This document shows positions 25,455-34,059 of a stretch of 64,000 nucleotides of DNA, piece by piece. Within the stretch, counting starts at the first letter, position 1; every line of letters begins with the position of its first letter. The notes under the pieces were generated by a model that searched no databases, was not told the origin of the DNA, and saw only the letters and a list, made by a program, of their open reading frames with translations. A program made the position numbers and the translations under genes. Origin of the DNA: Martinezella tropici (lineage in GTDB: Bacteria > Pseudomonadota > Alphaproteobacteria > Rhizobiales > Rhizobiaceae); NCBI GenBank assembly GCA_000799755.1, contig JUHI01000008.1:1-64000 (forward strand). Reading direction: 5' to 3'.

Positions 25455-25869
25455 TATGCGGGACTCTCGTTCCTATTGATGCGCCGTTGCGAGAACAATC
25501 GTCGGCTTAGGTGGGGTTGGGGGAGGTTTCACGCTGGCGTCTCGGCTTGTCTGAGGCCGTTCCATATGTTGCGATGTCGTTGGTGCCTTCCCTTTTTTCT
25601 GCATGTCCCGGAAAAGCCTAGCATATCTTGCCCATGCATGCCTACTGGCGCCGGATCGGGCCTATTCGCGCACCCATATGAACGCGCGGCGACGTCGTCA
25701 CTATCCGGATATTGTTGCCGGACCGTACGCGGCGATCAAATTGCACACCGTCGGCAACGCGAAACGTGATCGCTCAAATCGACCAGTGAGGCGATTTCGA
25801 GCTATCGTAAACGTTACCGAACCGGTTAAATGCAGCCGGGATGCGAGGTGGATTCGGAGTAGCTGATCT
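25455..25869. promoter_or_regulatory. Divergent intergenic region with operator-like palindromes
   Basis: No gene is supported here. Near the exporter gene, TCGTAAACGTTACCGA at 25805-25820 is an imperfect palindrome close to LacI-type operators, and AACCGGTT at 25820-25827 is a second, perfect 8-base palindrome touching it. They lie about 45-65 bases upstream of the ATG at 25870, a typical operator distance. The rest shows nothing that I can name. Confidence 0.4.
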
Positions 25870-27333
25870 ATGAACGACATGTCCGCGCGTGGACAGAGGA
25901 GGGAAGTGCAGGATGCGGGCTCTCGCTCGCTGTTGATTGCATTGCTCGTTGCCGGCGCCTTCTTCATGGAAAATCTGGACGGCACGGTCATTGCGACCGC
26001 ACTGCCGCAAATGGCCGTCTCTTTCGGTGCCCGCCCGGTCGATCTCAATATCGGCATGAGTGCCTATCTCCTCACGCTCGGCGTCTTCATTCCGATCAGT
26101 GGCTGGATCAGCGATCGCTTCGGCGCGCGCCTGGTATTCACGACGGCAGTCGTCATCTTCACGATAGCCTCCGTTCTCTGCGGCTTTGCCAACGGCGTCG
26201 GCTCCTTCGTCGCGATGCGTATCCTTCAGGGCATCGGTGGGGCGATGATGGTGCCGGTGGGCCGGCTCGTCGTCTTGAATAATACGCCGAAGGACAAGCT
26301 GATCTCGGCCATTGCGACGATCACCTGGCCGGCGCTGGTGGCGCCGATCCTTGGGCCGCCACTTGGAGGCTTCATCACCGACCATGCGAGCTGGCGCTGG
26401 ATCTTCTTCCTCAATCTGCCGCTCGGTATCTTGGCTTTCGTTTTCGCGCTGATGCTCATTCCCGAAACGAAGAGTGCGGCGCGCCCGCCTTTCGATTGGA
26501 TAGGCTTCGTCCTCAGCGGCATCGGCCTTGCCAGCCTGATGTATGGGCTGGAACTCATCGGGCGTCCCGACCCGGTCTGGCTGGAAGCCTTGACCTATGT
26601 GATCGTCGGCTTCGTCCTACTTGCGATCGCCGTCTTCCATTTTCTCCGTACGGAACATCCGCTCATAGATCTCTCCGGGCTGAAACTGCCGACATTCGCC
26701 GTCACCATCTCGGGCGGATCGCTGTTTCGCACGGCCATCGGTGCCGTGCCCTTCCTGCTGCCGCTGATGTTCCAGGTCGGTTTCGGGCTCAGCGCCTTTC
26801 ATGCCGGCATGCTGACGCTCGCCGTCTTCGCCGGCAATCTGGCGATGAAGCCGGCAACGACGCCTATTCTGCGTCGCTTCGGTTTCAAGCCGGTGCTGAT
26901 CGTCAACGGCTTGTTGAACGCCATCTTCATCGCGGCCTGTGCGCTGTTTTCCCCTACCACGCCCCTTTGGTTCATCGTGCCGGTGCTGTTTATCGGCGGC
27001 ATGTGCCGCTCGATGCATTTTACGGCGCTGAACACGATTGCTTTTGCCGATATCCCGCCTCAGCAGATGACGGGTGCCAACACGCTGTTTAGCACGATCT
27101 TTCAGTTGACGATGGGCATGGGCATCGCCGTCGGCGCCATCGGCATCCGCATCGGCCAGGCGATCAGTGCGCCGTTGGGCGTCGGCGGTATCGTCGCCAT
27201 CGAGTTCCGCCTCGCCTTTGTGCTCCTTGGCATCATCGCGCTCCTCGCTGTGCTGGATTGCTTGCCGCTTGACCGGAAGGCTGGCGACAATGTTTCGCGC
27301 AAGCCGAAGCAGGGCGCGAGGAAGGCGGCATAG
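25870..27333 (+). CDS. MFS transporter, DHA2 family
   Basis: A 487-residue, 14-helix exporter: helix 1 motif FFMENLDGTVIATALPQMAVSFG, motif A SGWISDRFGARLVFTTAV, an RILQGIGGAMMVPVGRL helix and motif C WPALVAPILGPPLGGFITDHASWRWIFFLNLPLG. The C-terminus is basic (RKPKQGARKAA). Two ATGs (25870 and 25879) are possible; GGAG lies upstream of the first at a rather long distance. It is a second DHA2 exporter within 3 kb but not a close copy of the one at 23134. Substrate unknown; control by the divergent FadR-type gene is plausible. Confidence 0.9.
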   Translation: MNDMSARGQRREVQDAGSRSLLIALLVAGAFFMENLDGTVIATALPQMAVSFGARPVDLNIGMSAYLLTLGVFIPISGWISDRFGARLVFTTAVVIFTIASVLCGFANGVGSFVAMRILQGIGGAMMVPVGRLVVLNNTPKDKLISAIATITWPALVAPILGPPLGGFITDHASWRWIFFLNLPLGILAFVFALMLIPETKSAARPPFDWIGFVLSGIGLASLMYGLELIGRPDPVWLEALTYVIVGFVLLAIAVFHFLRTEHPLIDLSGLKLPTFAVTISGGSLFRTAIGAVPFLLPLMFQVGFGLSAFHAGMLTLAVFAGNLAMKPATTPILRRFGFKPVLIVNGLLNAIFIAACALFSPTTPLWFIVPVLFIGGMCRSMHFTALNTIAFADIPPQQMTGANTLFSTIFQLTMGMGIAVGAIGIRIGQAISAPLGVGGIVAIEFRLAFVLLGIIALLAVLDCLPLDRKAGDNVSRKPKQGARKAA

Positions 27334-27354
27334 CGATGTTTCTTTCCGGAGCGT

Positions 27355-27495
27355 TCAGTGCGGGTATTGGATAAGATTGTAGTGCAGCAAGATTGCAGGT
27401 ATCGCCATCAGTATGATCAGGAGCATTGCGACGCTTGCGGTGCGCACTCTCTTCATCCGGCGGACACGCTGACCGGTCCAATCATATACAGCCAT
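27355..27495 (-). CDS. Small single-helix membrane protein, 46 aa
   Basis: A strong AAGGAGGGG site seven bases before the ATG at 27495 argues that this short frame is translated. The product is MAVYDWTGQRVRRMKRVRTA followed by a hydrophobic helix SVAMLLIILMAIPAILL and a short HYNLIQYPH end. A very basic N-terminal half (RVRRMKRVR) next to one transmembrane helix predicts an N-in inner-membrane microprotein. I do not recognise a family function. It converges with the DHA2 exporter, whose stop is only 21 bases away. Confidence 0.6.
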   Translation of the reverse strand: MAVYDWTGQRVRRMKRVRTASVAMLLIILMAIPAILLHYNLIQYPH

Positions 27496-27575
27496 AATGG
27501 TCCCCTCCTTCTCCTCTATTATTAGAAAGGCAAGAAATGGATCGTCAGTCAATATCGGCAATAGCCCACTAAATA

Positions 27576-27591
27576 ATTAGATTTATCTAAT
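27576..27591. repeat. AT-rich inverted repeat upstream of the small membrane protein
   Basis: ATTAGAT and ATCTAAT are 7-base arms around TT, about 80 bases upstream of the microprotein gene on the minus strand and 160 bases upstream of the dehydrogenase on the plus strand. It may be an operator for either. Confidence 0.35.
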
Positions 27592-27748
27592 ATTCCCAGG
27601 TTCTGGATTGTTTTGGGACGTCTGCCGAGCGATCTGGCCGCTTCTGTGCAAGGATCGTTTTGTAGCGCCCGTCACGGCGATATAACGAATAGGAAGCCCG
27701 TTCCTGCGGCAGCGGGACCCTTGGGTGCTTTGAAAAGAGGAAAAGGCA

Positions 27749-28795
27749 ATGAGCAAGATGCGTGCCCTGGTTTTGGAGCGTCAGCATGAACTGGCGATCC
27801 GTGATATCGATCTGCCGCAGGAGGTCGGACCGGGCGAGGTGAAGATCAAGATCCACACGGTCGGCGTTTGCGGGTCGGACGTGCATTATTATACCCACGG
27901 CAAGATCGGTCCCTTCATCGTCAACGAGCCGATGGTGCTCGGACATGAGGCAGCGGGAACCGTCGTCGAGGTCGGCAGCGGAGTGACGCATCTCAAGGTG
28001 GGCGATCGCGTCTGCATGGAGCCTGGCATCCCCGATGCCAATTCCAAGGCCAGCCGTCTCGGAATGTACAATGTCGATCCAGCCGTGACTTTCTGGGCAA
28101 CGCCGCCGATCCATGGCGTGCTGACGCCCTTCGTCGTGCATCCGGCCAACTATACTTTCAAGCTGCCTGACAATGTCAGCTTTGCTGAAGGCGCTATGGT
28201 CGAGCCGTTTGCCGTCGGCATGCAGGCCGCGACCAAGGCGCGCATCACGCCCGGCGACACCGCCGTTGTGCTCGGTGCCGGCCCTATCGGCATCATGGTG
28301 GCGGTTGCCGCGCTTGCCGGCGGCTGCGCGCGCGCCATCGTTGCCGATCTCGCCCAGCCGAAGCTCGATATTGCCGCGCAGTATCAGGGCGTCATCCCGG
28401 TCAATATCCGCGAGAAGAACTTCGTCGAGGAAGTCGATCGGCTGACCGACGGTTGGGGTGCCGATGTCGTGTTCGAATGCTCGGGCTCGCCCAAGGCTTG
28501 GGAAACCGTCATGGCGCTGCCGCGTCCCGGCGGCGTCATCGTCGCCGTTGGCCTGCCGGTCAATCCGGTCGGTTTCGACGTTTCGACGGCATCGACGAAG
28601 GAAATCCGCATCGAGACGGTCTTCCGCTATGCGCATCAGTACGAGCGTTCCATCGCGCTGATCGCATCCGGCCGTGTCGACCTGAAGCCGCTGATCTCTG
28701 AAACTTTCGCCTTCGAGGACTCCATCAAGGCTTTCGATCGTGCTGTCGAGGCCCGGCCGACCGACGTGAAATTGCAGATCGTTCTCGATCAATAA
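27749..28795 (+). CDS. Zinc-dependent polyol dehydrogenase (xylitol/sorbitol dehydrogenase type)
   Basis: A 348-residue medium-chain dehydrogenase that would oxidise a polyol with NAD. Catalytic zinc ligands are Cys41 ([10 protein letters not shown]), His66 and Glu67 (GHEAAG) with the later MVEPFAVG Glu. The NAD-binding motif is [13 protein letters not shown]. The lobe that carries the structural zinc in alcohol dehydrogenases here reads [21 protein letters not shown] and has lost the four cysteines, as in the xylitol dehydrogenase-like subgroup of alphaproteobacteria. It stands alone, and AAGAGG lies upstream of the ATG. Xylitol is the likeliest substrate; sorbitol or L-idonate are alternatives. 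Confidence 0.85.
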   Translation: MSKMRALVLERQHELAIRDIDLPQEVGPGEVKIKIHTVGVCGSDVHYYTHGKIGPFIVNEPMVLGHEAAGTVVEVGSGVTHLKVGDRVCMEPGIPDANSKASRLGMYNVDPAVTFWATPPIHGVLTPFVVHPANYTFKLPDNVSFAEGAMVEPFAVGMQAATKARITPGDTAVVLGAGPIGIMVAVAALAGGCARAIVADLAQPKLDIAAQYQGVIPVNIREKNFVEEVDRLTDGWGADVVFECSGSPKAWETVMALPRPGGVIVAVGLPVNPVGFDVSTASTKEIRIETVFRYAHQYERSIALIASGRVDLKPLISETFAFEDSIKAFDRAVEARPTDVKLQIVLDQ

Positions 28796-28963
28796 GCTCC
28801 GGTCTCCGCATCGCCTTGGCTGAGGTCCGGTATCGGGCCTTGCAACGGCAGGGCGATGTTTTCCTGCTGTTGCACATCACGTGTAGACGGCCCGGTAAAA
28901 GCGATGCTAGTAGCCTTGAACAAAGGGAAAAGGCTCTGACGCCGTGAAACGGGAAGGACTGCC

Positions 28964-30706
28964 GTGCCGCACGACGTTGCATTGATCGCATTGATTGCCG
29001 CGGGCTTCGTGTTCGCGGCCATTTTCGGTTATCTCGCCGACAGGCTGCACCTGCCGCCATTGGTCGGTTATCTGGTGGCCGGCGTCATCATCGGGTCGTC
29101 CACGCCGGGCTTCGTCGCCGATGTCTCGCTGGCGTCGCAATTGGCCGAGATCGGCGTGATATTGCTCATGTTCGGCGTCGGTTTGCACTTCTCGGCCGCT
29201 GACCTGCTGGCCGTGCGCGGCGTTGCCATTCCCGGCGCGATTGGCCAGATCGCGATCGCAACCCTGTTGGGTGTCGGCCTGACGTCGCTATGGGGCTGGA
29301 GCGTCGGCGCCGGGGTGGTCTTTGGCCTCAGCCTTGCCGTTGCCAGTACCGTCGTGCTTCTCAAGGCGCTGGAAGAGCGCAATCTCGTGAGCTCGATCAA
29401 TGGGCGCGTCGCCGTCGGCTGGTTGATCGTCGAGGATCTGGCCATGGTGCTCGCGCTGGTGCTTCTGCCGGCCTTCGCCGGCGTTTTGGGCGGCCATGCG
29501 GATGCGGGCGGGCATGCTGCTTCCGGTTCGATCTGGCTGACGATCGGCATGACGCTCGTCAAGGTCGCAGCCTTCGCGGCGGTCGCTATTTTCGTCGGTC
29601 CGCGCGTGGTGCCCTGGCTTCTCACTTCGGTTGCGCGTACAGGCTCGCGCGAGCTGTTCACGCTGTCGGTGCTGGCGATCGCGCTCGGCATCGCCTTTGG
29701 CGCTGCGGAAATATTCGGCGTCTCCTTCGCGCTTGGAGCGTTCTTTGCCGGCCTCGTGATGAGTGAGTCCCATCTCAGCCACAGGGCAGCAGCCGATTCC
29801 CTGCCGTTGCAGAATGCCTTTTCGGTTCTGTTCTTCGTGTCTGTCGGCATGCTCTTCGATCCGACAGTTCTCATTCGCGAACCGCTGATGATCATCGGCG
29901 TCCTGGCGCTCATCATGCTCGGCAAGTCCTTGATCGCCTTTGGCGTCGTGCTGCTGCTGCGCTATCCCGCCAGCATGGGCTTTGCCGTTTCAGCCGGTCT
30001 TGCGCAGATCGGCGAATTCTCTTTCATTCTCGCCGGGCTCGGCGTTTCGCTCGGGCTCCTGACGCGCGAAGGGCAGGATCTTATCCTTGCCGGCGCGATC
30101 CTCTCTATTACGCTCAATCCACTCGCTTTTTACGCCACGGAGAAGCTGGAAAAGTGGACGTTTGCCCGCTGGCCGTCGCTCGCAACCAAATATGGCATGG
30201 CCAAGCAGGAGATTTTGCGTCGCGAGTTGACCGTCATCAACAAGCAGCGCGAGGAGCGCGATCGCCAGCATCATCTCGAAATCGAGCAACTTATCGAAAC
30301 CTTCCCGATGTTTGCCGAGCTTGATGACAGCGCGCATGAGGAACTGCTGCTGCTCTTCCGTCCGAGATCCGCGTCGCCGGGCGACCGGGTGATCCGAACC
30401 GGCGATCGCGGCGACAGCATGTTCTTCATCGCATCCGGCGCCGTGGAAGTGCAGCTGGAGGACGACGAGATCCCGCTTGGTGCCGGTGCCTTCTTCGGCG
30501 AAATGGCGCTGTTGACGGGCGCGCGGCGCACGGCAGACGTCGTCGCCGTCGATTTCTGTCAGCTCTTCGTGCTGGATCGTCGCGATTTCAATCTCTTCAT
30601 GTCGCGGCATCCGCAATTGCGTGCCGCCGTCAGCCGCATGGCGCGCGAGCGGCAGGAAAGCAACGTGTCGCGCCAGCGGCGCGACCTCTCGCAGGATGCG
30701 GGCTGA
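28964..30706 (+). CDS. CPA2-type cation:proton antiporter with C-terminal cyclic-nucleotide-binding domain
   Basis: A 580-residue protein. The first 390 residues form a 12-13 helix Na+/H+ exchanger domain of the Kef/YbaL type (LPPLVGYLVAGVIIGSSTPGFV, LAEIGVILLMFGVGLHFS, and the WLIVEDLAMVLALVLLPA helix with the ion-binding acidic residue). Where YbaL and KefC carry a TrkA-N NAD-binding domain, this one instead has a polar linker (about 410-445) and a cNMP-binding fold (RPRSASPGDRVIRTGDRGDSMFFIASGAVEV, then GAGAFFGEMALLTGARRTADVVA, with the phosphate-binding cassette GEMALL...RR). The start is GTG with GGAAGG six bases upstream. Cyclic nucleotide control of K+/Na+ efflux is inferred. Confidence 0.87.
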   Translation: MPHDVALIALIAAGFVFAAIFGYLADRLHLPPLVGYLVAGVIIGSSTPGFVADVSLASQLAEIGVILLMFGVGLHFSAADLLAVRGVAIPGAIGQIAIATLLGVGLTSLWGWSVGAGVVFGLSLAVASTVVLLKALEERNLVSSINGRVAVGWLIVEDLAMVLALVLLPAFAGVLGGHADAGGHAASGSIWLTIGMTLVKVAAFAAVAIFVGPRVVPWLLTSVARTGSRELFTLSVLAIALGIAFGAAEIFGVSFALGAFFAGLVMSESHLSHRAAADSLPLQNAFSVLFFVSVGMLFDPTVLIREPLMIIGVLALIMLGKSLIAFGVVLLLRYPASMGFAVSAGLAQIGEFSFILAGLGVSLGLLTREGQDLILAGAILSITLNPLAFYATEKLEKWTFARWPSLATKYGMAKQEILRRELTVINKQREERDRQHHLEIEQLIETFPMFAELDDSAHEELLLLFRPRSASPGDRVIRTGDRGDSMFFIASGAVEVQLEDDEIPLGAGAFFGEMALLTGARRTADVVAVDFCQLFVLDRRDFNLFMSRHPQLRAAVSRMARERQESNVSRQRRDLSQDAG

Positions 30707-30721
30707 TCGTGATCTGACGCC

Positions 30722-31633
30722 TTATCGGCGCGTCAGCCAGGACTTCGAGACCCGGCAGGCCATCGTATAGGCGGGATCGAAGACATTGCCGACATCGTAG
30801 CGGACGACCTGACCGAGAAGATGGCTGGCGGCGGTCTTGTCCAGACCGTAATCGGAGCCGAGCCAGCGCAGCATTTCGCTGGTGGCGTGCTGCAGGGCCT
30901 GGTCGAGCGGCCGGGCATTGCCGATGGTGAAGATATCCTCAGCCGTCTCGCCGCGCGGCCAGACGATGGTCTTCTTCTTTTCGACGCTCAGCCGCACCGT
31001 GACCTCGAAAGTGGTCTCGATCCCGGTGCCGACGATCTCGCCATCGCCCTGCACCGCATGGCAATCGCCGAGGAAGAAGAGGGCGCCGGGCGCCGATACC
31101 GGAAACCAGATGGTCGTGCCGGGGCCGAGCAGGCGATAGTCCATGTTGCCGCCGAATTCGCCGCTGGTGGCGGTCGATATCGCCTGACCGAGCGATGGCG
31201 CAACCCCGAAGCAACCGATCATCGGTGCGAGCGGCAGGGTAAGGGATTCGAGACCGGCCACCGGTTCGGCGAGCCGTGTGGTCAGAGCATTGCGGTCGAT
31301 CTGCCAGATCACCTTCTCGCTCGCGGGGAGCGTGCGGACATCATGCGGGTCGACGACGTTGCTCGCCACGACGCTGCGGGTGAAGCCCGTATCACGCGTC
31401 GGCACCATTGCAAGGATCTCGACCTTGAGGGAATCGCCTGGTTCCGCGCCTTCGACGAAGATCGGGCCGTTCATCGGATTGGGGCCGGAGATACGGCGGA
31501 TATCGTGCTTGTCGTGCCCGGCCGCATCGAGTGTTTCGGTGACAATCGTATCGCCGTCGGCGACATGCAAGGCCGGCGGCATCGAGCCGATGACATTGTA
31601 ATAGGTGTCCGGAACGAAACGATGGGTCGTCAT
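30722..31633 (-). CDS. Acetamidase/formamidase family protein
   Basis: A 303-residue member of the FmdA_AmdA family, which hydrolyses short-chain amides to ammonia and carboxylate, often with zinc. Family blocks are MNGPIFVEGAEPGDSLKVEIL, APMIGCFGVAP, GEFGGNMDYRLLGPGTTIWFPV and the GALFFLGDCHAVQGDGEIVGTGIE segment, where Asp and His are expected metal ligands. The ATG at 31633 was chosen because the product then begins at the conserved start (TTHRF); 20 further in-frame residues upstream lack family support. It converges with the antiporter gene, 15 bases away. Context does not tell the substrate. Confidence 0.87.
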   Translation of the reverse strand: MTTHRFVPDTYYNVIGSMPPALHVADGDTIVTETLDAAGHDKHDIRRISGPNPMNGPIFVEGAEPGDSLKVEILAMVPTRDTGFTRSVVASNVVDPHDVRTLPASEKVIWQIDRNALTTRLAEPVAGLESLTLPLAPMIGCFGVAPSLGQAISTATSGEFGGNMDYRLLGPGTTIWFPVSAPGALFFLGDCHAVQGDGEIVGTGIETTFEVTVRLSVEKKKTIVWPRGETAEDIFTIGNARPLDQALQHATSEMLRWLGSDYGLDKTAASHLLGQVVRYDVGNVFDPAYTMACRVSKSWLTRR

Positions 31634-31729
31634 TGTCTTCTCAAGCCTCCCGCGCATGTTGAGTCGCCTGACCTTAAGCTGCTCTGATGCCAACGGAAAG
31701 ACGCGAACCGGTGACCGGGAAGCCTTCGT

Positions 31730-32791
31730 TCAGTTTGGCGGCAGGCCGCCGAGATAGACAACGCTGCGCGATGTCAGCTTGCCAAGCAGGGCGGCGAGTG
31801 CCGGGTCGGGAAAACGTCGTTCGAACGGAGCTGCCCATGCGATGTCGTCGGCGTGGAGGTTCATCGCTTCCTGCTTCTTGCCTGCCTTTTCCGCGAAGAA
31901 AGACGGGTCGTCGATGCCGGCCACCACCCGATGAACGAGACGAGACAGGGCTTTGCCGTCGTCGGCATAGAGATCTACGCCGTTGACCGAGGCCATTTCC
32001 GCCAGCGTGACCAAGGGAGCCGCGGCAAAGATGTGGTAGTGAAGCGCCCGGGAGCGTCGGGCCATTTCGAGCGGGAGGGTTCCGTCCGGCTCGATCTGGC
32101 GCGCACCGATCTTGAAGCTTTCCACGCCCCAGTCGAACAGATCTTTCCGGTTCGCGGCGATTCCGGCGGCCATGGCTGTAAACCCGGCCCAATAACGATG
32201 ATTGTTGCGGCCGTCGGTCTTGTCGCTTCGCGGTTCGTAATAAGCGATGTTGCGCGAGGCTATGTCGGCCAGCCAGCCGGTAATGCTCGTTCGTTGCTCG
32301 GACGATATGGCCGTGTCTGAGCGGATCTTGAGCCAGGCGACGGCGAAGGAGCCGAGCATCCAGCCTTGCACATAGACCGCCTGGTTCGTCGCCGCGCCGT
32401 CAGAAAGGGCCTTGCCGGCGGCGAAACTGTCGAGAAAGCTTGCCGCGCAAGCCGCTGCCGCCTCGTCGCCGTTCTCTCGATAGCGGTCGGCCATATCGAC
32501 GACGGCTCGCTGGACCGACCGCAGATTGCGGGTCGCGTCGTCGTAGGCTTTCTTGCGCGCGGGATCGATGATCGAGTGGGCGGCATCGGTATAATAATCC
32601 GCCATCTTGAGGGTTACGGGCAATTGCGGTGCTGTGGGGCAGGTGAATGCCGTCTGCGTCTTGCGGGCTGTAATCGGCGCATCCCATGGGCTGCGCAAGG
32701 GGGCGGCCGCATGTCCCTGCGTTGCCGTTACAAGGGCAAGAAGCGTTGCGGCAATCAGGGGCTTTTTGAAGAGGCTTCGGGAGCGAGACAT
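31730..32791 (-). CDS. algL: Alginate lyase, PL5 family, periplasmic
   Basis: A 353-residue protein with a Sec signal peptide (MSRSRSLFKKPLIAATLLALVTATQGHAAA, cleavage near residue 28) and the alpha-barrel fold of PL5 mannuronate lyases. The catalytic motifs are recognisable: NNHRYW (Asn-His of the active site; usually NNHSYW) and RRSRALHYH (Arg and Tyr). RKDLFDWGVESFKIGARQI and ASVNGVDLY also match AlgL closely. Beta-elimination of poly-mannuronate or a related uronan is expected in the periplasm. In pseudomonads algL sits within the alginate biosynthesis operon; here no alginate genes are nearby, so it may act on an imported or other uronic-acid polymer. Confidence 0.85.
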   Translation of the reverse strand: MSRSRSLFKKPLIAATLLALVTATQGHAAAPLRSPWDAPITARKTQTAFTCPTAPQLPVTLKMADYYTDAAHSIIDPARKKAYDDATRNLRSVQRAVVDMADRYRENGDEAAAACAASFLDSFAAGKALSDGAATNQAVYVQGWMLGSFAVAWLKIRSDTAISSEQRTSITGWLADIASRNIAYYEPRSDKTDGRNNHRYWAGFTAMAAGIAANRKDLFDWGVESFKIGARQIEPDGTLPLEMARRSRALHYHIFAAAPLVTLAEMASVNGVDLYADDGKALSRLVHRVVAGIDDPSFFAEKAGKKQEAMNLHADDIAWAAPFERRFPDPALAALLGKLTSRSVVYLGGLPPN

Positions 32792-33020
32792 TCGACACCT
32801 GGTTGAAGGGTTGTTCGTTGCAATGCACAGAGCACTATTGTCCGATTAGTGGCGATTTTGCGTTGCACACGGCCTTGTTCATCGAACTGATCGCCAATGT
32901 CGCCCGCATTGGAAAACCGGAGCAAATCCCAGCAAAAGTGCGAAGCCGCTTTCACATCCGGATTTGCCTAGAGCCAGGACGACGGAATGGTTCCGCGCCT
33001 CCGTTCCAAAGGGAGTTGCG

Positions 33021-33971
33021 CTAGGCAAAATGGTCGCGGAATGCTTGCGGTGTCGTTCCGAATTTCCGCATGAAGTTCCGCCGCATGGTCTCTTCCGAGG
33101 CAAAGCCGCAGCGCGTGCGGGCCTGATGCACCGTCATGCCGTCTTCGAGAAGGCGGCGTGCCGCTTCTATCCGGATCTCTTCCACCGCGCGTGCCGGCGT
33201 GTGCCCGGTCGCCTGGCGATAATGGCGCGAGAAGCTGCGCGCGCTCATATTCGCCTGTTCGGCGAGTGCCGGCAGGGAAAGGTCGGCGCGCAAATTGTCC
33301 ATGATCCAGCCATGCAGACGGTCGAAGCGTTCGCCGCCTTCCTGCAGGCGGAGGGCGGAGCTGAATTGGGCCTGGCCGCCCGGTCGCTTCAGGAAGACAA
33401 CGAGCTCGCGCGCGACGGATAGCGCCAGCTTGCGTCCAAGGTCGGCCTCAACCAGGGCAAGCGAGAGATCGATGCCAGCGGTCACTCCAGCGGAACTCCA
33501 GATCTGTCCATCCTCAACGAAGATCGGGTCAGGCTCCAGCGCGACACGCGGAAAGCGACGGGAAAATTCCTCGCAACGATTCCAATGGGTTGTCGCCCGT
33601 CGCCCGTCCAGAAGTCCGGCTTGCGCGAGAAGGAAGGCGCCGCTGCAGACCGAGGCGGTGCGCCGGGCATGTGCCGATCGGTGGCGTATCCATTCGACCA
33701 GGGCAACGTCCTCACAAGCCTTGTTGACGCCCCAGCCGCCAGCGACGATCAGCGTGTCGAGAGGGCCGCCGATATCGCCGAGTGGCTCAGTCATTAGCGC
33801 AAGGCCGGAACTTGTTCTGGTCTGGGTGCCAGTCGCGATTGCCACGGCCTCGTAGGGCCTCGGCAATCCATTCTGGATTGCGGCCTCGTTGGCGCTCGTG
33901 AAAACCTGCAGCGGGCCGGTGACGTCGAGCAGCTGGGCATTGTCGAAAGCGAGTATTTCTATCCGGCGCAT
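33021..33971 (-). CDS. GlxA family transcriptional regulator (DJ-1/PfpI plus AraC domains)
   Basis: A 316-residue regulator: residues 1-180 form a DJ-1/PfpI class I amidotransferase-like domain (RIEILAFDNAQLLDVTGPLQVF, LIVAGGWGV, SVCSGAFLLAQAGLLDGRRATTHW with Cys and His in the elbow positions) and the C-terminus is an AraC helix-turn-helix pair (LSLPALAEQANMSARSFSRHYRQATGHTPARAVEEIRIEAARRLL ... TRCGFASEETMRRNFMRKFGTTP). The ATG at 33971 was chosen as the first residue of the DJ-1 domain. It is divergent from the isonitrile hydratase gene, 88 bases apart, and the DJ-1 domain is related to that enzyme, so it probably regulates it. Confidence 0.9.
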   Translation of the reverse strand: MRRIEILAFDNAQLLDVTGPLQVFTSANEAAIQNGLPRPYEAVAIATGTQTRTSSGLALMTEPLGDIGGPLDTLIVAGGWGVNKACEDVALVEWIRHRSAHARRTASVCSGAFLLAQAGLLDGRRATTHWNRCEEFSRRFPRVALEPDPIFVEDGQIWSSAGVTAGIDLSLALVEADLGRKLALSVARELVVFLKRPGGQAQFSSALRLQEGGERFDRLHGWIMDNLRADLSLPALAEQANMSARSFSRHYRQATGHTPARAVEEIRIEAARRLLEDGMTVHQARTRCGFASEETMRRNFMRKFGTTPQAFRDHFA

Positions 33972-34059
33972 GATTGGCAAGAAATAACGGTAGTTTGGCA
34001 AATACGCCAGACCGTTGTTGCATAAGCTGCCGGAAGTCAATCATCGGAGATAATTTGCC

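Noticed and set aside
23134-27333. Tandem duplication of the two DHA2 exporters
   Set aside because: They share family motifs only; the sequences differ throughout, the flanks differ, and a FadR-type gene lies between them.
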